From contig CAIOFF010000023.1 of NCBI GenBank assembly GCA_903857495.1, positions 1-64,000 of the forward strand: DNA of 64,000 nt, in the 5' to 3' direction. The DNA is from an uncultured Holophagaceae bacterium. Lineage in GTDB: Bacteria > Acidobacteriota > Holophagae > Holophagales > Holophagaceae. The notes beneath the pieces are model-generated. The model did not search any database. It was not told the DNA's origin and saw only the letters and a list, made by a program, of their open reading frames with translations. Position 1 is the stretch's first letter. Every line of letters begins with the position of its first letter. Positions 48,149 through 56,950 of the stretch are shown here, piece after piece. The translations under genes and the position numbers were made by a program.

Positions 48149-48223
48149 GGGAGCCTCCTCAGGATGTCGCCCCATTATGGCTCCGCCGGGAAGGCTTCGC
48201 CGGATCTCGTCTACCCTGGTCCC

Positions 48224-49381
48224 ATGCGCCTCTCCTCCCGTCTTCCGCAGGGCCTCGAGCCCAATGCCCTGTCCGCGGCCCTGGCCCGGCGGCGCGCGGC
48301 GGGGCAGGCGGTGCTGGACCTGACGGTATCGAACCCCACCCGCTGCGGCTTCACCTACCCCGAGACGGCGATCCGCGCGGCCCTGGCCCAGCCGGCGGTG
48401 CTGGCCTACGATCCGGACCCACTGGGCACCCGGTCCGCCCGGGAGGCCGTGGCGGCGCACCATGGCCACGGGCTGCGGGCCGAGGACCTGCTGCTCACGG
48501 CCTCCACCAGCGAGGGCTACGGCCTGCTCTTCAAGCTGCTGGGCGACCCCGGGGACGAGGTGCTGGTGCCCAGCCCCGCCTATCCCCTGTTCCACTGGCT
48601 GGCCCGGCTCGAGGGCCTGGTGGCCCGGCCCGTGCCGTCCTACTTCCACGAGCGCTGGCACCTGGACCTCGGAGCCCTGGAGGCCGCGGCCGGTCCGCGC
48701 ACCCAGGCCGTGGTGGTGGTGAACCCCAACAACCCCACGGGCCACTTCCTGTCCCAGGCCGAGTGGGATGGCCTTACGGCCCTCTGCGCCCGCCGGGGCC
48801 TGGCCCTGCTGGTGGACGAGGTCTTCGCGGACTTCGCCCTGGAGCCGCCGAACGATCGCCTGGCCACGGCCCTCGCCGATCCCGCGCCGCCCTGCCCGGT
48901 CTTCCTGCTGTCGGGGCTCAGCAAGGTGGCCGCCCTGCCCCAGCTGAAGCTGGGCTGGATCGCCGTGCGCGGTCCCGACGCCGCGGAGCGCCTGGAGGCC
49001 CTGGCCTTCCTGGCGGACCAGTACCTGTCCGTGTCCGCCCCGGTGCAGGCCGCCGCGGGCACCCTGCTGGCCCTGGCCCCGGCGCTGCGGGCGCAGGTGC
49101 AGGCCCGACTCCAGGCCAACCTCGCCACCCTGGACGCGGCCCTGGCCGACCATCCCCACCTGGCCCGCCTGCCCGTGGAGGGGGGCTGGTCCGTGCTCCT
49201 GCGCCGCCCCGCGGTGGACGCGGATGAGGTCTGCGCCCTGCGGCTGCTGGAGGCGACGGGCACCCTGGTGCATCCCGGTTCCTTCTTCGACCTGCCGGGG
49301 GACGGCCACCTGGTGCTGAGCCTGCTGACCCCAGAGGCTGATTTCCGGGCCGGCCTGCGCCAGATCTTCCCCCACCTCTGA
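48224..49381 (+). CDS. PLP-dependent aminotransferase class I/II
   Basis: A 385-residue fold-type I enzyme. VLDLTVSNPTRCGFTYP, ASTSEGYGLLFKLLGDPGDEVLVPSPAYPLF, VVVVNPNNPTGHFL, LLVDEVFADFAL (Asp contacts PLP N1) and FLLSGLSKVAALPQLKLGWIAV with the Schiff-base Lys (about 240) are in order. Substrate not evident. ATG 48224 lacks a clear Shine-Dalgarno. It ends 25 bases before the DUF4178 gene and may start that operon, though its tie to the following genes is by proximity only. Confidence 0.85.
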   Translation: MRLSSRLPQGLEPNALSAALARRRAAGQAVLDLTVSNPTRCGFTYPETAIRAALAQPAVLAYDPDPLGTRSAREAVAAHHGHGLRAEDLLLTASTSEGYGLLFKLLGDPGDEVLVPSPAYPLFHWLARLEGLVARPVPSYFHERWHLDLGALEAAAGPRTQAVVVVNPNNPTGHFLSQAEWDGLTALCARRGLALLVDEVFADFALEPPNDRLATALADPAPPCPVFLLSGLSKVAALPQLKLGWIAVRGPDAAERLEALAFLADQYLSVSAPVQAAAGTLLALAPALRAQVQARLQANLATLDAALADHPHLARLPVEGGWSVLLRRPAVDADEVCALRLLEATGTLVHPGSFFDLPGDGHLVLSLLTPEADFRAGLRQIFPHL

Positions 49382-49406
49382 CCTGCCTGCATAATCACGG
49401 CATCCC

Positions 49407-51419
49407 ATGACCACCCTCGCCTCCTGCCCCAGCTGCGGTGCCGCCCTGAACTTCCGGCCGGGCACCATGGTCACGGTCTGCCCCTACTGCAAGGCCCTGG
49501 CGGCGCGGCGGGACCGCAACCCCGAGCTGCTGGGCAAGGTTGCGGACCTGGTGGACACCGGATCCCCCCTGGGCCTCGGGGCCTCGGGCACCCACGCGGG
49601 CCGCGCTTTCACCCTGGCGGGCCGGGTGCAGCTGAAGCATCCCCTGGGCGGCGTCTGGGACGAGTGGTACCTGGCCCTGGACGACGGGCGCTGGGGCTGG
49701 CTGGCCGAGGCCCAGGGCCGCTTCTACCTCACCTTCACCCAGGCTCCCCACGGCGCCCTGCCCCCCGCAGGCGCCTTGCAGCCGGGCGGCCAGGCGGACC
49801 TGGGACCCGACGGCCTCTGGACCGTGGGCGAGGTCAGCGAGGCCACCTTCCACAGCGCCGAGGGCGAGATCCCCTGGGCCGTGGACCCGGGCGCCACCTA
49901 CCGCTACGCGGACCTCTCGGGCCGCAACGGCGCCTTCGCCACGCTGGACTACAGCGAGGAGCCGCCCCTGTTCTTCCTGGGCCGCGAGACGCCCCTGGCG
50001 GAGCTGGGCATCCAGGGGGGCCGCCGCAAGCCCGCCAAGGTGGGCGTCCAGAGCCTCGGCTGCCCCCACTGCGGCGGGACGCTGGCGCTGCACGCCCCGG
50101 ACCAGACCCAGCGCGTGGGCTGCCCCAGCTGCGGCAGCCTGCTCTCCGCGGCAGAGGGCAAGCTGACCTTCCTGAAGAGCCTCAAGCAGCCCCAACCGGA
50201 TGTCGTCATCCCCCTGGGCGCCGAGGGCACCCTGCAGGGCGAGCGCGTCACTTGCATCGGCCAGCTGCGCCGCAGCTGCACCCTCGACGACATCGACTAC
50301 CCCTGGAACGAGTACCTGCTGCTGGACAGCCAGCACGGCTTCCGCTGGCTGGTGCAGAGCGACGGCCACTGGAGCCTGGCCATGGCCGTGGCGCCGGGCG
50401 AGGTGCCTGCGGTGCGGGACGGCCAGAAGAACCTCAGCGCCCTGGGGCAGAGCTGGCGGCGCTTCCAGGACGTGACGGCCGTAGTCGAGGGCGTCTGGGG
50501 CGAGTTCTACTGGGCCGTGGAGCAGGGTGAGCGGGTGGAGGTGGCCGAGTTCGTGGCCCCGCCCCGCAGCCTCAGCTGTGAGCGGCAGGCCCACAAGGGC
50601 GGCGGCGGCGAGGTGAACTGGAGCCTGTCCACCTACCTGGAGCCCGAGGCGGTCTGGAGTGCCTTCAAGCTCGAGGGCGCCCCCTCCGCGCCCCAGGGCA
50701 TCGCCTCCTTCCAGCCCAACCCCCACAAGGCAACCCTGGCGCAGGGCGCGCTCTGGCTGGTGGGCGCCCTGGGCCTGCTGCTGGTGCTGGTGATCGTGGA
50801 GTCCATGACCCACCGCGGCACGGAGCTGTACCGCCAGCGGGTGGACCTCTTCGAGCTGGCGCGGATCGGCACCGGCCCGGCGGCGACGCCCGACCAGCGC
50901 ATCCCCGCCAAGCGGCCGACCCCGACTCCCGGCGCCGCGCCCACCGCCGAGCCGCAAGAGCCCGTCTTCTTCTCGGGCCCCATCGAGATCAAGGACGGCT
51001 TCCAGAACCTGGCCCTCACCGTGGAAGCCCCGGTGAACAACGCCTGGATCGCCATCGAGGGCGCACTGGTAAGCGAGACCACGGGCGTGGCTGAGCTGTT
51101 CCTGGTGGAGTCCAGCTTCTACCACGGCGTGGACGGCGGCGAGGCCTGGGCCGAGGGCGCCCAGGCGGAGACCGTCTACCTGAGCGCCGTGCCCGCGGGC
51201 ACCTACGTGCTGCGCCTTGCCCCCAGCTGGGACAGCCGGGTGCCGCCCGTCCGCAGCATCGACGTGCGGCTGCGCCAGGGGGTGCTGCGCTGGCTCTATC
51301 CGGGTCTCGCCCTGCTGGCCATCCTGATCGTGCCGCTGCTGCTGGTGCTCCGCATGGCGGCCTTCGAGAGCTGGCGCTGGCAGGAGAGCATGTACTCATC
51401 CAAGACCGGAGGCGGCTGA
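49407..51419 (+). CDS. DUF4178 zinc-ribbon membrane protein
   Basis: A 670-residue protein. Two zinc ribbons (CPSCGAALNFRPGTMVTVCPYC, residues 7-28; CPHCGGTLALHAPDQTQRVGCPSC, about 219-243) precede DUF4178-like repeats (LAGRVQLKHPLGGVWDEWYLALDDGRWGWL; TCIGQLRRSCTLDDIDYPWNEYLLLD). Two transmembrane helices at about 447-468 and 629-651 bracket a periplasmic domain. It starts the overlapping cluster: its TGA overlaps the 59-residue protein's ATG (TGATG). DUF4178 genes are seen beside DUF350 and spermidine-synthase-like genes in many bacteria; function is unknown. Confidence 0.88.
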   Translation: MTTLASCPSCGAALNFRPGTMVTVCPYCKALAARRDRNPELLGKVADLVDTGSPLGLGASGTHAGRAFTLAGRVQLKHPLGGVWDEWYLALDDGRWGWLAEAQGRFYLTFTQAPHGALPPAGALQPGGQADLGPDGLWTVGEVSEATFHSAEGEIPWAVDPGATYRYADLSGRNGAFATLDYSEEPPLFFLGRETPLAELGIQGGRRKPAKVGVQSLGCPHCGGTLALHAPDQTQRVGCPSCGSLLSAAEGKLTFLKSLKQPQPDVVIPLGAEGTLQGERVTCIGQLRRSCTLDDIDYPWNEYLLLDSQHGFRWLVQSDGHWSLAMAVAPGEVPAVRDGQKNLSALGQSWRRFQDVTAVVEGVWGEFYWAVEQGERVEVAEFVAPPRSLSCERQAHKGGGGEVNWSLSTYLEPEAVWSAFKLEGAPSAPQGIASFQPNPHKATLAQGALWLVGALGLLLVLVIVESMTHRGTELYRQRVDLFELARIGTGPAATPDQRIPAKRPTPTPGAAPTAEPQEPVFFSGPIEIKDGFQNLALTVEAPVNNAWIAIEGALVSETTGVAELFLVESSFYHGVDGGEAWAEGAQAETVYLSAVPAGTYVLRLAPSWDSRVPPVRSIDVRLRQGVLRWLYPGLALLAILIVPLLLVLRMAAFESWRWQESMYSSKTGGG

Positions 51420-51598
51420 TGCGGATCCTCTACCTGCTCTTCCTGGGCGCCGGCTTCAGTCTGGCGGTGGCCAACGGCTTCTTCGGCCGGGAGTTCTTCG
51501 GCAACCGCCGCCGCGCCGACCTGCCGCCCAGCGTGCGCCAGACGCCCGGCGCCTACCGCACCTTCCTGCACAACAACGGCTTCCACGGAGGTAAGTGA
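51419..51598 (+). CDS. Small membrane-anchored protein (59 residues), in DUF4178 operon
   Basis: ATG 51419 (overlapping the DUF4178 TGA as TGATG) to TGA 51596-51598. The product has an N-terminal hydrophobic segment (MRILYLLFLGAGFSLAVANG), then FFGREFFGNRRRADLPPSVR, a QTPGAYRTFLHNNGFHGGK tail. Its stop overlaps the next ATG (TGATG). Fully in line with both neighbours' frames and spacing, so this is a real gene too short for common ORF cut-offs. Function unknown; a single-pass or secreted peptide partner of the cluster is likely. Confidence 0.8.
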   Translation: MRILYLLFLGAGFSLAVANGFFGREFFGNRRRADLPPSVRQTPGAYRTFLHNNGFHGGK

Positions 51599-51816
51599 TG
51601 TTCACGAACCAACTGCTGCACCAGCTCCTCGTCGCCGCCGTCTTCTCCATCCTGGGCCTCGTGATCCTCGGCGCGGTCTGGCTGGTGCTCATCAAGGTCC
51701 TGCCCTTCTCCCTCCGCAAGGAGATGGAGGACGACCAGAACACCGCCCTGGGCATCGTCCTCGGCAGCATCGTCCTGGGCATCTCCATCATCATCGCTGC
51801 CGCGATCCATGGATGA
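51598..51816 (+). CDS. DUF350 membrane protein
   Basis: A 72-residue protein of two predicted helices (LLVAAVFSILGLVILGAVWLVLI; ALGIVLGSIVLGISIIIAAAI) with KEMEDDQNTALGIVLGS, the typical DUF350 (N.A.GI..G) motif. DUF350 proteins are usually longer (about 130 residues with four helices), so this is a half-size copy. TGATG overlap upstream; its end overlaps the next gene by 8 bases. Possibly a channel-like or scaffold subunit. Confidence 0.8.
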   Translation: MFTNQLLHQLLVAAVFSILGLVILGAVWLVLIKVLPFSLRKEMEDDQNTALGIVLGSIVLGISIIIAAAIHG

Positions 51817-53332
51817 GGCCGCCCAGCCCACGCTGAAGGCGCCTCTGCTGTTCCTCAGCGTGCTGCTCATCTCGAGCTGTGGGCTGATCTATGAGCTGGT
51901 GGCGGGGACGCTGTCGAGCTACCTGCTGGGGGACTCGGTCACGCAGTTCTCCACGGTGATCGGCGTCTACCTCAGCGCCATGGGGCTGGGGTCCTACCTG
52001 TCGAAGTTCCTGCAGCGCGGCCTGGCCCGGCGCTTCGTGGACCTGGAGCTGGCGGTGGCCCTGGTGGGCGGCTTCTCGGCGCCGATCCTGTTCCAGGCCT
52101 TCGCCCACACCCACGCCTTCCGGGTGGTGCTCTACAGCGTGGTGGCGTCGGTGGGCACCCTGGTGGGGCTGGAGATCCCCATCCTCATGCGGATCCTCAA
52201 GGACCAGATCCGCTTCAAGGATCTCGTGGCGGGCGTCCTCACTCTGGACTACATCGGCGCGCTGTTCGCGTCCCTGCTGTTCCCCCTGCTGTTCATGCCC
52301 AAGCTGGGCCTGGTGCGGACCAGCCTGCTCTTCGGCCTGCTGAACGCCGCCGTGGGGCTGTGGTCCACGCACCTGCTGGTTTCGCAGCTGGGACCCACGC
52401 GGATGATCCGCCTGCGCTGCCTGGCGGTGCTGGCGATCCTGGCCGTGGGCCTGGCCTTCGCCGGAAAGTTCACCCTGGCCGTGGAGGAGGAGATCTTCGC
52501 GGACGAGATCGTCTACGCCCGGGACAGCGAGTACCAGCGCATCGTGCTCACCCGGGGCCGGGGCAGCTTCCAGCTCTTCCTCAACGGCAACCTGCAGTTC
52601 TCCTCGGCCGACGAGTACCGCTACCACGAGGCCCTGGTGCACCCGGCCTTCGGCGTGAGGCCGGACGCGCAGCGGGTGCTGATCTGCGGCGGCGGCGACG
52701 GCCTGGCCGTGCGCGAGGTGCTGAAGCACCCGTCGGTGCGCGAGGTGGTGCTGGTGGACCTGGACCCGGCCATGACCGACATGGCCCGGCGCCAGCCCAT
52801 GGTGCGCACGCTGAACGGCGCCGCCCTGGACGATCCCCGGGTGCGGGTGGTGAACGCGGACGCCATGGTCTGGCTGCAGGAGAATGCCGTGGCCCCCTTC
52901 GACCTGGCCCTGGTGGACTTCCCGGATCCCAACACCTACGCCCTCGGCAAGCTCTACACCGCACGCTTCTACCGCCTGCTGCAGCGGCGCCTCACAGCGG
53001 ACGCCGTCATCGCCGTGCAGAGCACCTCGCCCCTCATGGCCCGGGAGTCCTTCTGGTGCATCACCGCCACCATGGAGTCCGCGGGCCTCAAGGTGCGGCC
53101 CTACCATCTGGCGGTGCCCTCCTTCGGCGTGTGGGGCTTCGCGCTGGCCTCGAAGCGCGACTTCGCCGTCCCCACCCGCGTGCTGCCGGGCCTGCGCCAC
53201 CTGTCCGATGAGGCCACGGCGGCCATGTTCGCCTTCCCCAAGGACATGGACCGGGTGCCGGTGGAGGTGAACCGCCTGGACAACCAGGTGCTCGTGCACC
53301 TCTACGCCCGGGAGTGGAGACGCTGGTCGTGA
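51809..53332 (+). CDS. Membrane spermidine-synthase-like protein (aminopropyltransferase family)
   Basis: A 507-residue protein. About seven transmembrane helices (residues 10-225) precede a SpeE-like domain: IVYARDSEYQRIVLTRGRGS, FLNGNLQFSSADEYRYHEAL (conserved substrate segment), SAM-binding VLICGGGDGLAVREVL (about 290), LVDLDPAMTDMA, and FDLALVDFPDPNT with Asp near 369 in the catalytic position. Such membrane SpeE proteins are not shown to make spermidine in every case. It overlaps DUF350 by 8 bases and the FAD gene by 4. Confidence 0.88.
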   Translation: MDEAAQPTLKAPLLFLSVLLISSCGLIYELVAGTLSSYLLGDSVTQFSTVIGVYLSAMGLGSYLSKFLQRGLARRFVDLELAVALVGGFSAPILFQAFAHTHAFRVVLYSVVASVGTLVGLEIPILMRILKDQIRFKDLVAGVLTLDYIGALFASLLFPLLFMPKLGLVRTSLLFGLLNAAVGLWSTHLLVSQLGPTRMIRLRCLAVLAILAVGLAFAGKFTLAVEEEIFADEIVYARDSEYQRIVLTRGRGSFQLFLNGNLQFSSADEYRYHEALVHPAFGVRPDAQRVLICGGGDGLAVREVLKHPSVREVVLVDLDPAMTDMARRQPMVRTLNGAALDDPRVRVVNADAMVWLQENAVAPFDLALVDFPDPNTYALGKLYTARFYRLLQRRLTADAVIAVQSTSPLMARESFWCITATMESAGLKVRPYHLAVPSFGVWGFALASKRDFAVPTRVLPGLRHLSDEATAAMFAFPKDMDRVPVEVNRLDNQVLVHLYAREWRRWS

Positions 53333-54930
53333 AGCGCCGGGACTTCCTGGCGGCGACGGCAGCCGCGGCCCTGCCCCTGGCCTGCCGCCCGAAGCCCGCC
53401 TTCCCCTTCGGCGGGGAGCTGGTGGGGCCCAACCTGGCCCTGGGCCACTGGCTGAAGGGCGGAGCCTTCCCGGACCCCGAGCGCTTCGAGCCCATCTCCA
53501 CCCTCGTCGTGGGCGGTGGCGTGGCGGGCCTCAGCGCCGCCTGGCGCCTGGCGGGCGGCGGCCTCGATGACTTCGCGGTGCTGGAGCTCGAAACAGAACC
53601 CGGCGGCACCTCGCGCTCGGGCCAGAACCACGTCAGCCCCTTCCCCTGGGCGGCCCACTACCTGCCGGTGCCGGACCGCGGCAACCACGCGGTGCTGCGG
53701 CTGCTGAAGGAGTGCGGCGTGCTCGAAGGCTTCGACGCCAAGGGCGATCCGGTGTTTGCCGAGGAGGCCACGGTGCGCGCCCCGGAGGAGCGTGTCTTCG
53801 CCCACGGCCAGTGGTGGGAGGGCCTCTACCTGCGGGCCGGGGCCAGTCCCGAGGACGAGCGGCAGTATCACGCCTTCTTCCGCGAGGTGGACCACTGGGC
53901 GGCCTTCCGGGACCGCCGCGACCGGCCCGCCTTCAGCATCCCGCGCTCCCGCTGCTCGGACGCCCCCGAGGCCCGGGCTCTGGACCAGCTCACCTTCGCC
54001 GCCTGGCTGGACCAGCACGGGCTGCAGTCGCCGCGCCTGCGCTGGCTGCTGGACTACGCCTGCCGGGACGACTACGGCTCCCGCCTGGAGACCACCAGCG
54101 CCTGGGCCGGCCTTTTCTACTTCGCCGCTCGCAAGCAAGGGCCCGGCGAGGACTCCCGGCCCCTGCTGACCTGGCCCCAGGGCAACGGCTTCCTGGTGGA
54201 CCACCTGCGCCGGGCCAGCGGCGACCGCCTGCGCTGCGGCGTGGCCGCCACGGCGATCCGGCCGGACAAGGACGGCCTGCTGGTCACCGCCTGGGACGCC
54301 GCCAACCAGCGCCGCCTGGGCTGGCGGGCCCGCCGGGTGATCTTCGCGGGACCGCAGCACGTGGCCAAACACGTGGTCGAAGGCCTGGCCCGCCCGACCG
54401 CGGCCCGCATCCACAACGCCCCCTGGCTGGTGGCCAACCTCACGCTGCGCGCCCGGCCCAAGGAGCCCACCTTCCCCTTGGCCTGGGACAACGTCCTGCG
54501 TGACAGCGAGGCCCTGGGCTACGTGGCTGCCACCCACCAGAGCCTGCGCGACCACGGCCCCACGGTGCTGACCTGGTATCGCCCCTTCGCCGGCGCCGAC
54601 TGCGATGCGGAGCGGGCACGGATGCGGGCGCTGGACTGGCCCGCCTGCGCGCGGATGGTGCTGGACGACCTGCGGCCGGCCCACCCGGACCTCACGGAGC
54701 TGGTCACGCGCCTGGACGTCATGCGCTGGGGCCACGCCATGGTCCGCCCAACCCCGGGCCTGCTCTGGGATCCGGAGTTCCTCGCCCTGGCCCGGCCCTT
54801 CGGCGCCGTGCACTTCGCCCATACGGAGCTGAGCGGGCTCGCCCTGTTCGAGGAGGCCCAGGACCACGGCGTCCGGGCCGCCGAGGAAGTGCTCGCGGCC
54901 CTGGGCCGGCGCGGAAAGAGCTGGCGCTGA
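53329..54930 (+). CDS. Tat-exported flavin amine-oxidase-like lipoprotein
   Basis: A 533-residue FAD protein starting at GTG 53329 inside the previous stop. The N-terminus KRRDFLAATAAAALPLAC combines a twin-arginine motif and a lipobox (Cys19). STLVVGGGVAGLSAAWRLAG (about 57-75) is the FAD GxGxxG motif and EPGGTSRSG the second; the C-terminal FGAVHFAHTELSG region is the amine-oxidase FAD end. Domain order matches monoamine/polyamine-oxidase-like enzymes. Being lipidated and exported, it may oxidise a periplasmic amine, possibly a product of its neighbour. Confidence 0.82.
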   Translation: MKRRDFLAATAAAALPLACRPKPAFPFGGELVGPNLALGHWLKGGAFPDPERFEPISTLVVGGGVAGLSAAWRLAGGGLDDFAVLELETEPGGTSRSGQNHVSPFPWAAHYLPVPDRGNHAVLRLLKECGVLEGFDAKGDPVFAEEATVRAPEERVFAHGQWWEGLYLRAGASPEDERQYHAFFREVDHWAAFRDRRDRPAFSIPRSRCSDAPEARALDQLTFAAWLDQHGLQSPRLRWLLDYACRDDYGSRLETTSAWAGLFYFAARKQGPGEDSRPLLTWPQGNGFLVDHLRRASGDRLRCGVAATAIRPDKDGLLVTAWDAANQRRLGWRARRVIFAGPQHVAKHVVEGLARPTAARIHNAPWLVANLTLRARPKEPTFPLAWDNVLRDSEALGYVAATHQSLRDHGPTVLTWYRPFAGADCDAERARMRALDWPACARMVLDDLRPAHPDLTELVTRLDVMRWGHAMVRPTPGLLWDPEFLALARPFGAVHFAHTELSGLALFEEAQDHGVRAAEEVLAALGRRGKSWR

Positions 54931-55004
54931 GGCCTGCTCCGAATCCGGGGCAGATGCCTGTTGTGATGTCCAGCACATGCTGGTCCGGACACACCTCGAT
55001 GGCG

Positions 55005-55027
55005 ACAGGTGTACCCATCTGTTTTTT
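55005..55027 (+). terminator. Intrinsic terminator after the flavoprotein gene
   Basis: ACAGGTG (55005-55011) pairs with CATCTGT (55016-55022) through one G-T wobble around TACC, followed by TTTTT. It lies 75 bases after the flavoprotein stop and closes the DUF4178 operon. Confidence 0.6.
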
Positions 55028-55153
55028 CTGACAAATCCCTTGCAGATTGAATCTCTGGAACTTCCTTGCGTCGGCCCTGGCGATCATTGAATCTTTTATG
55101 AATTCATTGGAATATTTGATTTTATCTTGACCAATCGGGGCCGCTGTCGTGGC
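55028..55153 (+). promoter_or_regulatory. AT-rich upstream region of the DUF2339 gene
   Basis: The last 100 bases before ATG 55154 are AT-rich (TTGAATCTTTTATGAATTCATTGGAATATTTGATT). TTGAAT (about 55087) could be a -35 with GAATAT about 17 bases on as -10. Several start codons (TTG 55127, ATG 55154) are possible. Confidence 0.35.
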
Positions 55154-56950
55154 ATGGAACTTATCAACTCACCTCCCAGTCTCGATTGCGCCCCCCAGGA
55201 GCCTCGCCTCGTGTCCACTCCCTCTAGCCAGCCCGGCGTCCCCCCCCCAGGCGCAGGCCTGGAGGCGCGGGTGGCCTCGCTGGAGACGGCCCTCGCCGAG
55301 ATGCTGGAGCGGGTCGCCATGCTGGAAGCGGGGGCCCCGCTGGCCCTGCCCAAGGCCAGCCCGGCAGAAGCGCCTGCGGTCCTCGTGGAGCCGCCCCCGG
55401 CCCTGCCCAGCGGGGTCCAGATCATGGGCCTCATCGGCAAGGTCTGTCTCATCCTCGGCGGCGGGTTCTTCATCCGGACCCTGGCTGAGGCCGGCCGCCT
55501 GCCTAACGCCATGAGCGTGGCCCTGGGCCTGACCTACGCCCTTGCCTGGGCGCTCATCGCCCTGCGCGACAAGCAGGCCATGGTGGCCACCTTCGACGCC
55601 CTGGCCTCTATCCTCATCGCCTACCCCCTTGTGGTGGAATCCACCGTGCGCTTCAAGTGGCTCGCCCCGGAAGTGGCGGGCCCCCTCCTGCTCGCGATCA
55701 CCATCATGCACACCGTCGTCGCCTGGCGCCGGGACCTCCAGCCCATGATCTGGATGGCCACCCTGGGCGCCCTGGGCTCGGCCCTGGTCATGATGGCCGC
55801 CACTCACGCCCTGGAGCCCTTCCTGGCGGTGCTGCTGGTCCTGGGCCTGGGCTCGCTCTGGCTCACCTACGACCGCCGCTGGCAGGGCCTCCGCTGGCCC
55901 ACGGCCCTGGCCGCCAACCTCGGCGCCCTGGTACTGGCCTACCTGGCGGGCTGGACCGGCGGCCCGCCCGAGGGCTACCTGCACCTGAGCGCCACCCGCG
56001 CCATGGGCTTCACCCTGGCGCTGGCGGCAGGCTACCTCGGCAGCTTCGCCTGGCGGCTGCTGAAGCAGCGTCGGGTGGTCGGCGCCTTCGAGCGGACGCA
56101 GACCTGCCTGGCCCTCGCGGTGGGCTTCGGCGGTGCCCTCCGCCTCGCCCTGACCTCCGGCTCCGGCGGGGGTCTCCTGGGGCTCGGCGCGCTCCTGGCC
56201 GGCGCGGCCTGCTATGCCGCCGCAGCGCCCTTCGCCCGGGACGAGGAGGCGACCCGCACCAACTTCACCTACTTCTCGCTGTTGGCCACCTTCCTGCTGC
56301 TGCTGGGCGGGGCCATGGTCGCTCCCCTGCCCTGGTTCGCCGTGCTGGCCGGCGTGCTGGGCCTCGGCGCCCTGGTCGGGACCGTCCGGACGCAGCGCCC
56401 CATCCTGCTCCTGCAGAGCGCGGTCTACTTCGCCGTGGCCTGTGGTGGCTCGGGCCTGTTCCGGTGGACCTTTCAGGCCTTCCTGGGCCCGGCTGGCGCC
56501 GGGTCTGCCCCTGCCCTGGCGGCGGGCCTTGCCCTGGCCCTGGTGGCCGGCGCCGTCGGCTACGCCCTCACCCGCCCCCCGGCGCCGGAAGCCGCGCCGA
56601 AGCTGCAGCCCTTCACCCTCCTGGCCGGGGGCCTGGTGGTCCTGAGCCTGGGTGCCCTGGCGGTCTGGCTCATCGGCCCTGCTCAGGCCTCCAGACCTGC
56701 GGAGCTGGCCCGCCTGGCCGTGGGCCGCACGGCCGTGCTCACGACCCTGACCATCGGCCTCGCCTGGTCGGCCCGCCGGATTCCGACCCTGGATCTGCGT
56801 TGGCTCGTGTATCCCTTCCTTGCATTGGCTACCATTAAGTTCCTTTTCGAAGACATGGCCGTGGGCCATCCGCTGACCCTGTTCCTGGCCTTCATGTTCC
56901 TAGGCACCACGTTCATCCTCGCTCCCCGTCTGCTGAAGGTGACTCCATGA
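55154..56950 (+). CDS. DUF2339 multi-pass membrane protein
   Basis: A 598-residue protein with an N-terminal coiled coil (ARVASLETALAEMLERVAML, about residues 40-60), a Pro/Ala linker and some 14-16 hydrophobic helices, typical of DUF2339 proteins. MGLIGKVCLILGGGFFIRTL starts the first helix. Function unknown; the family is often seen near envelope genes. Its TGA overlaps the cytochrome ATG (ATGA at 56947-56950), so it is part of that operon. Start uncertain. Confidence 0.8.
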   Translation: MELINSPPSLDCAPQEPRLVSTPSSQPGVPPPGAGLEARVASLETALAEMLERVAMLEAGAPLALPKASPAEAPAVLVEPPPALPSGVQIMGLIGKVCLILGGGFFIRTLAEAGRLPNAMSVALGLTYALAWALIALRDKQAMVATFDALASILIAYPLVVESTVRFKWLAPEVAGPLLLAITIMHTVVAWRRDLQPMIWMATLGALGSALVMMAATHALEPFLAVLLVLGLGSLWLTYDRRWQGLRWPTALAANLGALVLAYLAGWTGGPPEGYLHLSATRAMGFTLALAAGYLGSFAWRLLKQRRVVGAFERTQTCLALAVGFGGALRLALTSGSGGGLLGLGALLAGAACYAAAAPFARDEEATRTNFTYFSLLATFLLLLGGAMVAPLPWFAVLAGVLGLGALVGTVRTQRPILLLQSAVYFAVACGGSGLFRWTFQAFLGPAGAGSAPALAAGLALALVAGAVGYALTRPPAPEAAPKLQPFTLLAGGLVVLSLGALAVWLIGPAQASRPAELARLAVGRTAVLTTLTIGLAWSARRIPTLDLRWLVYPFLALATIKFLFEDMAVGHPLTLFLAFMFLGTTFILAPRLLKVTP

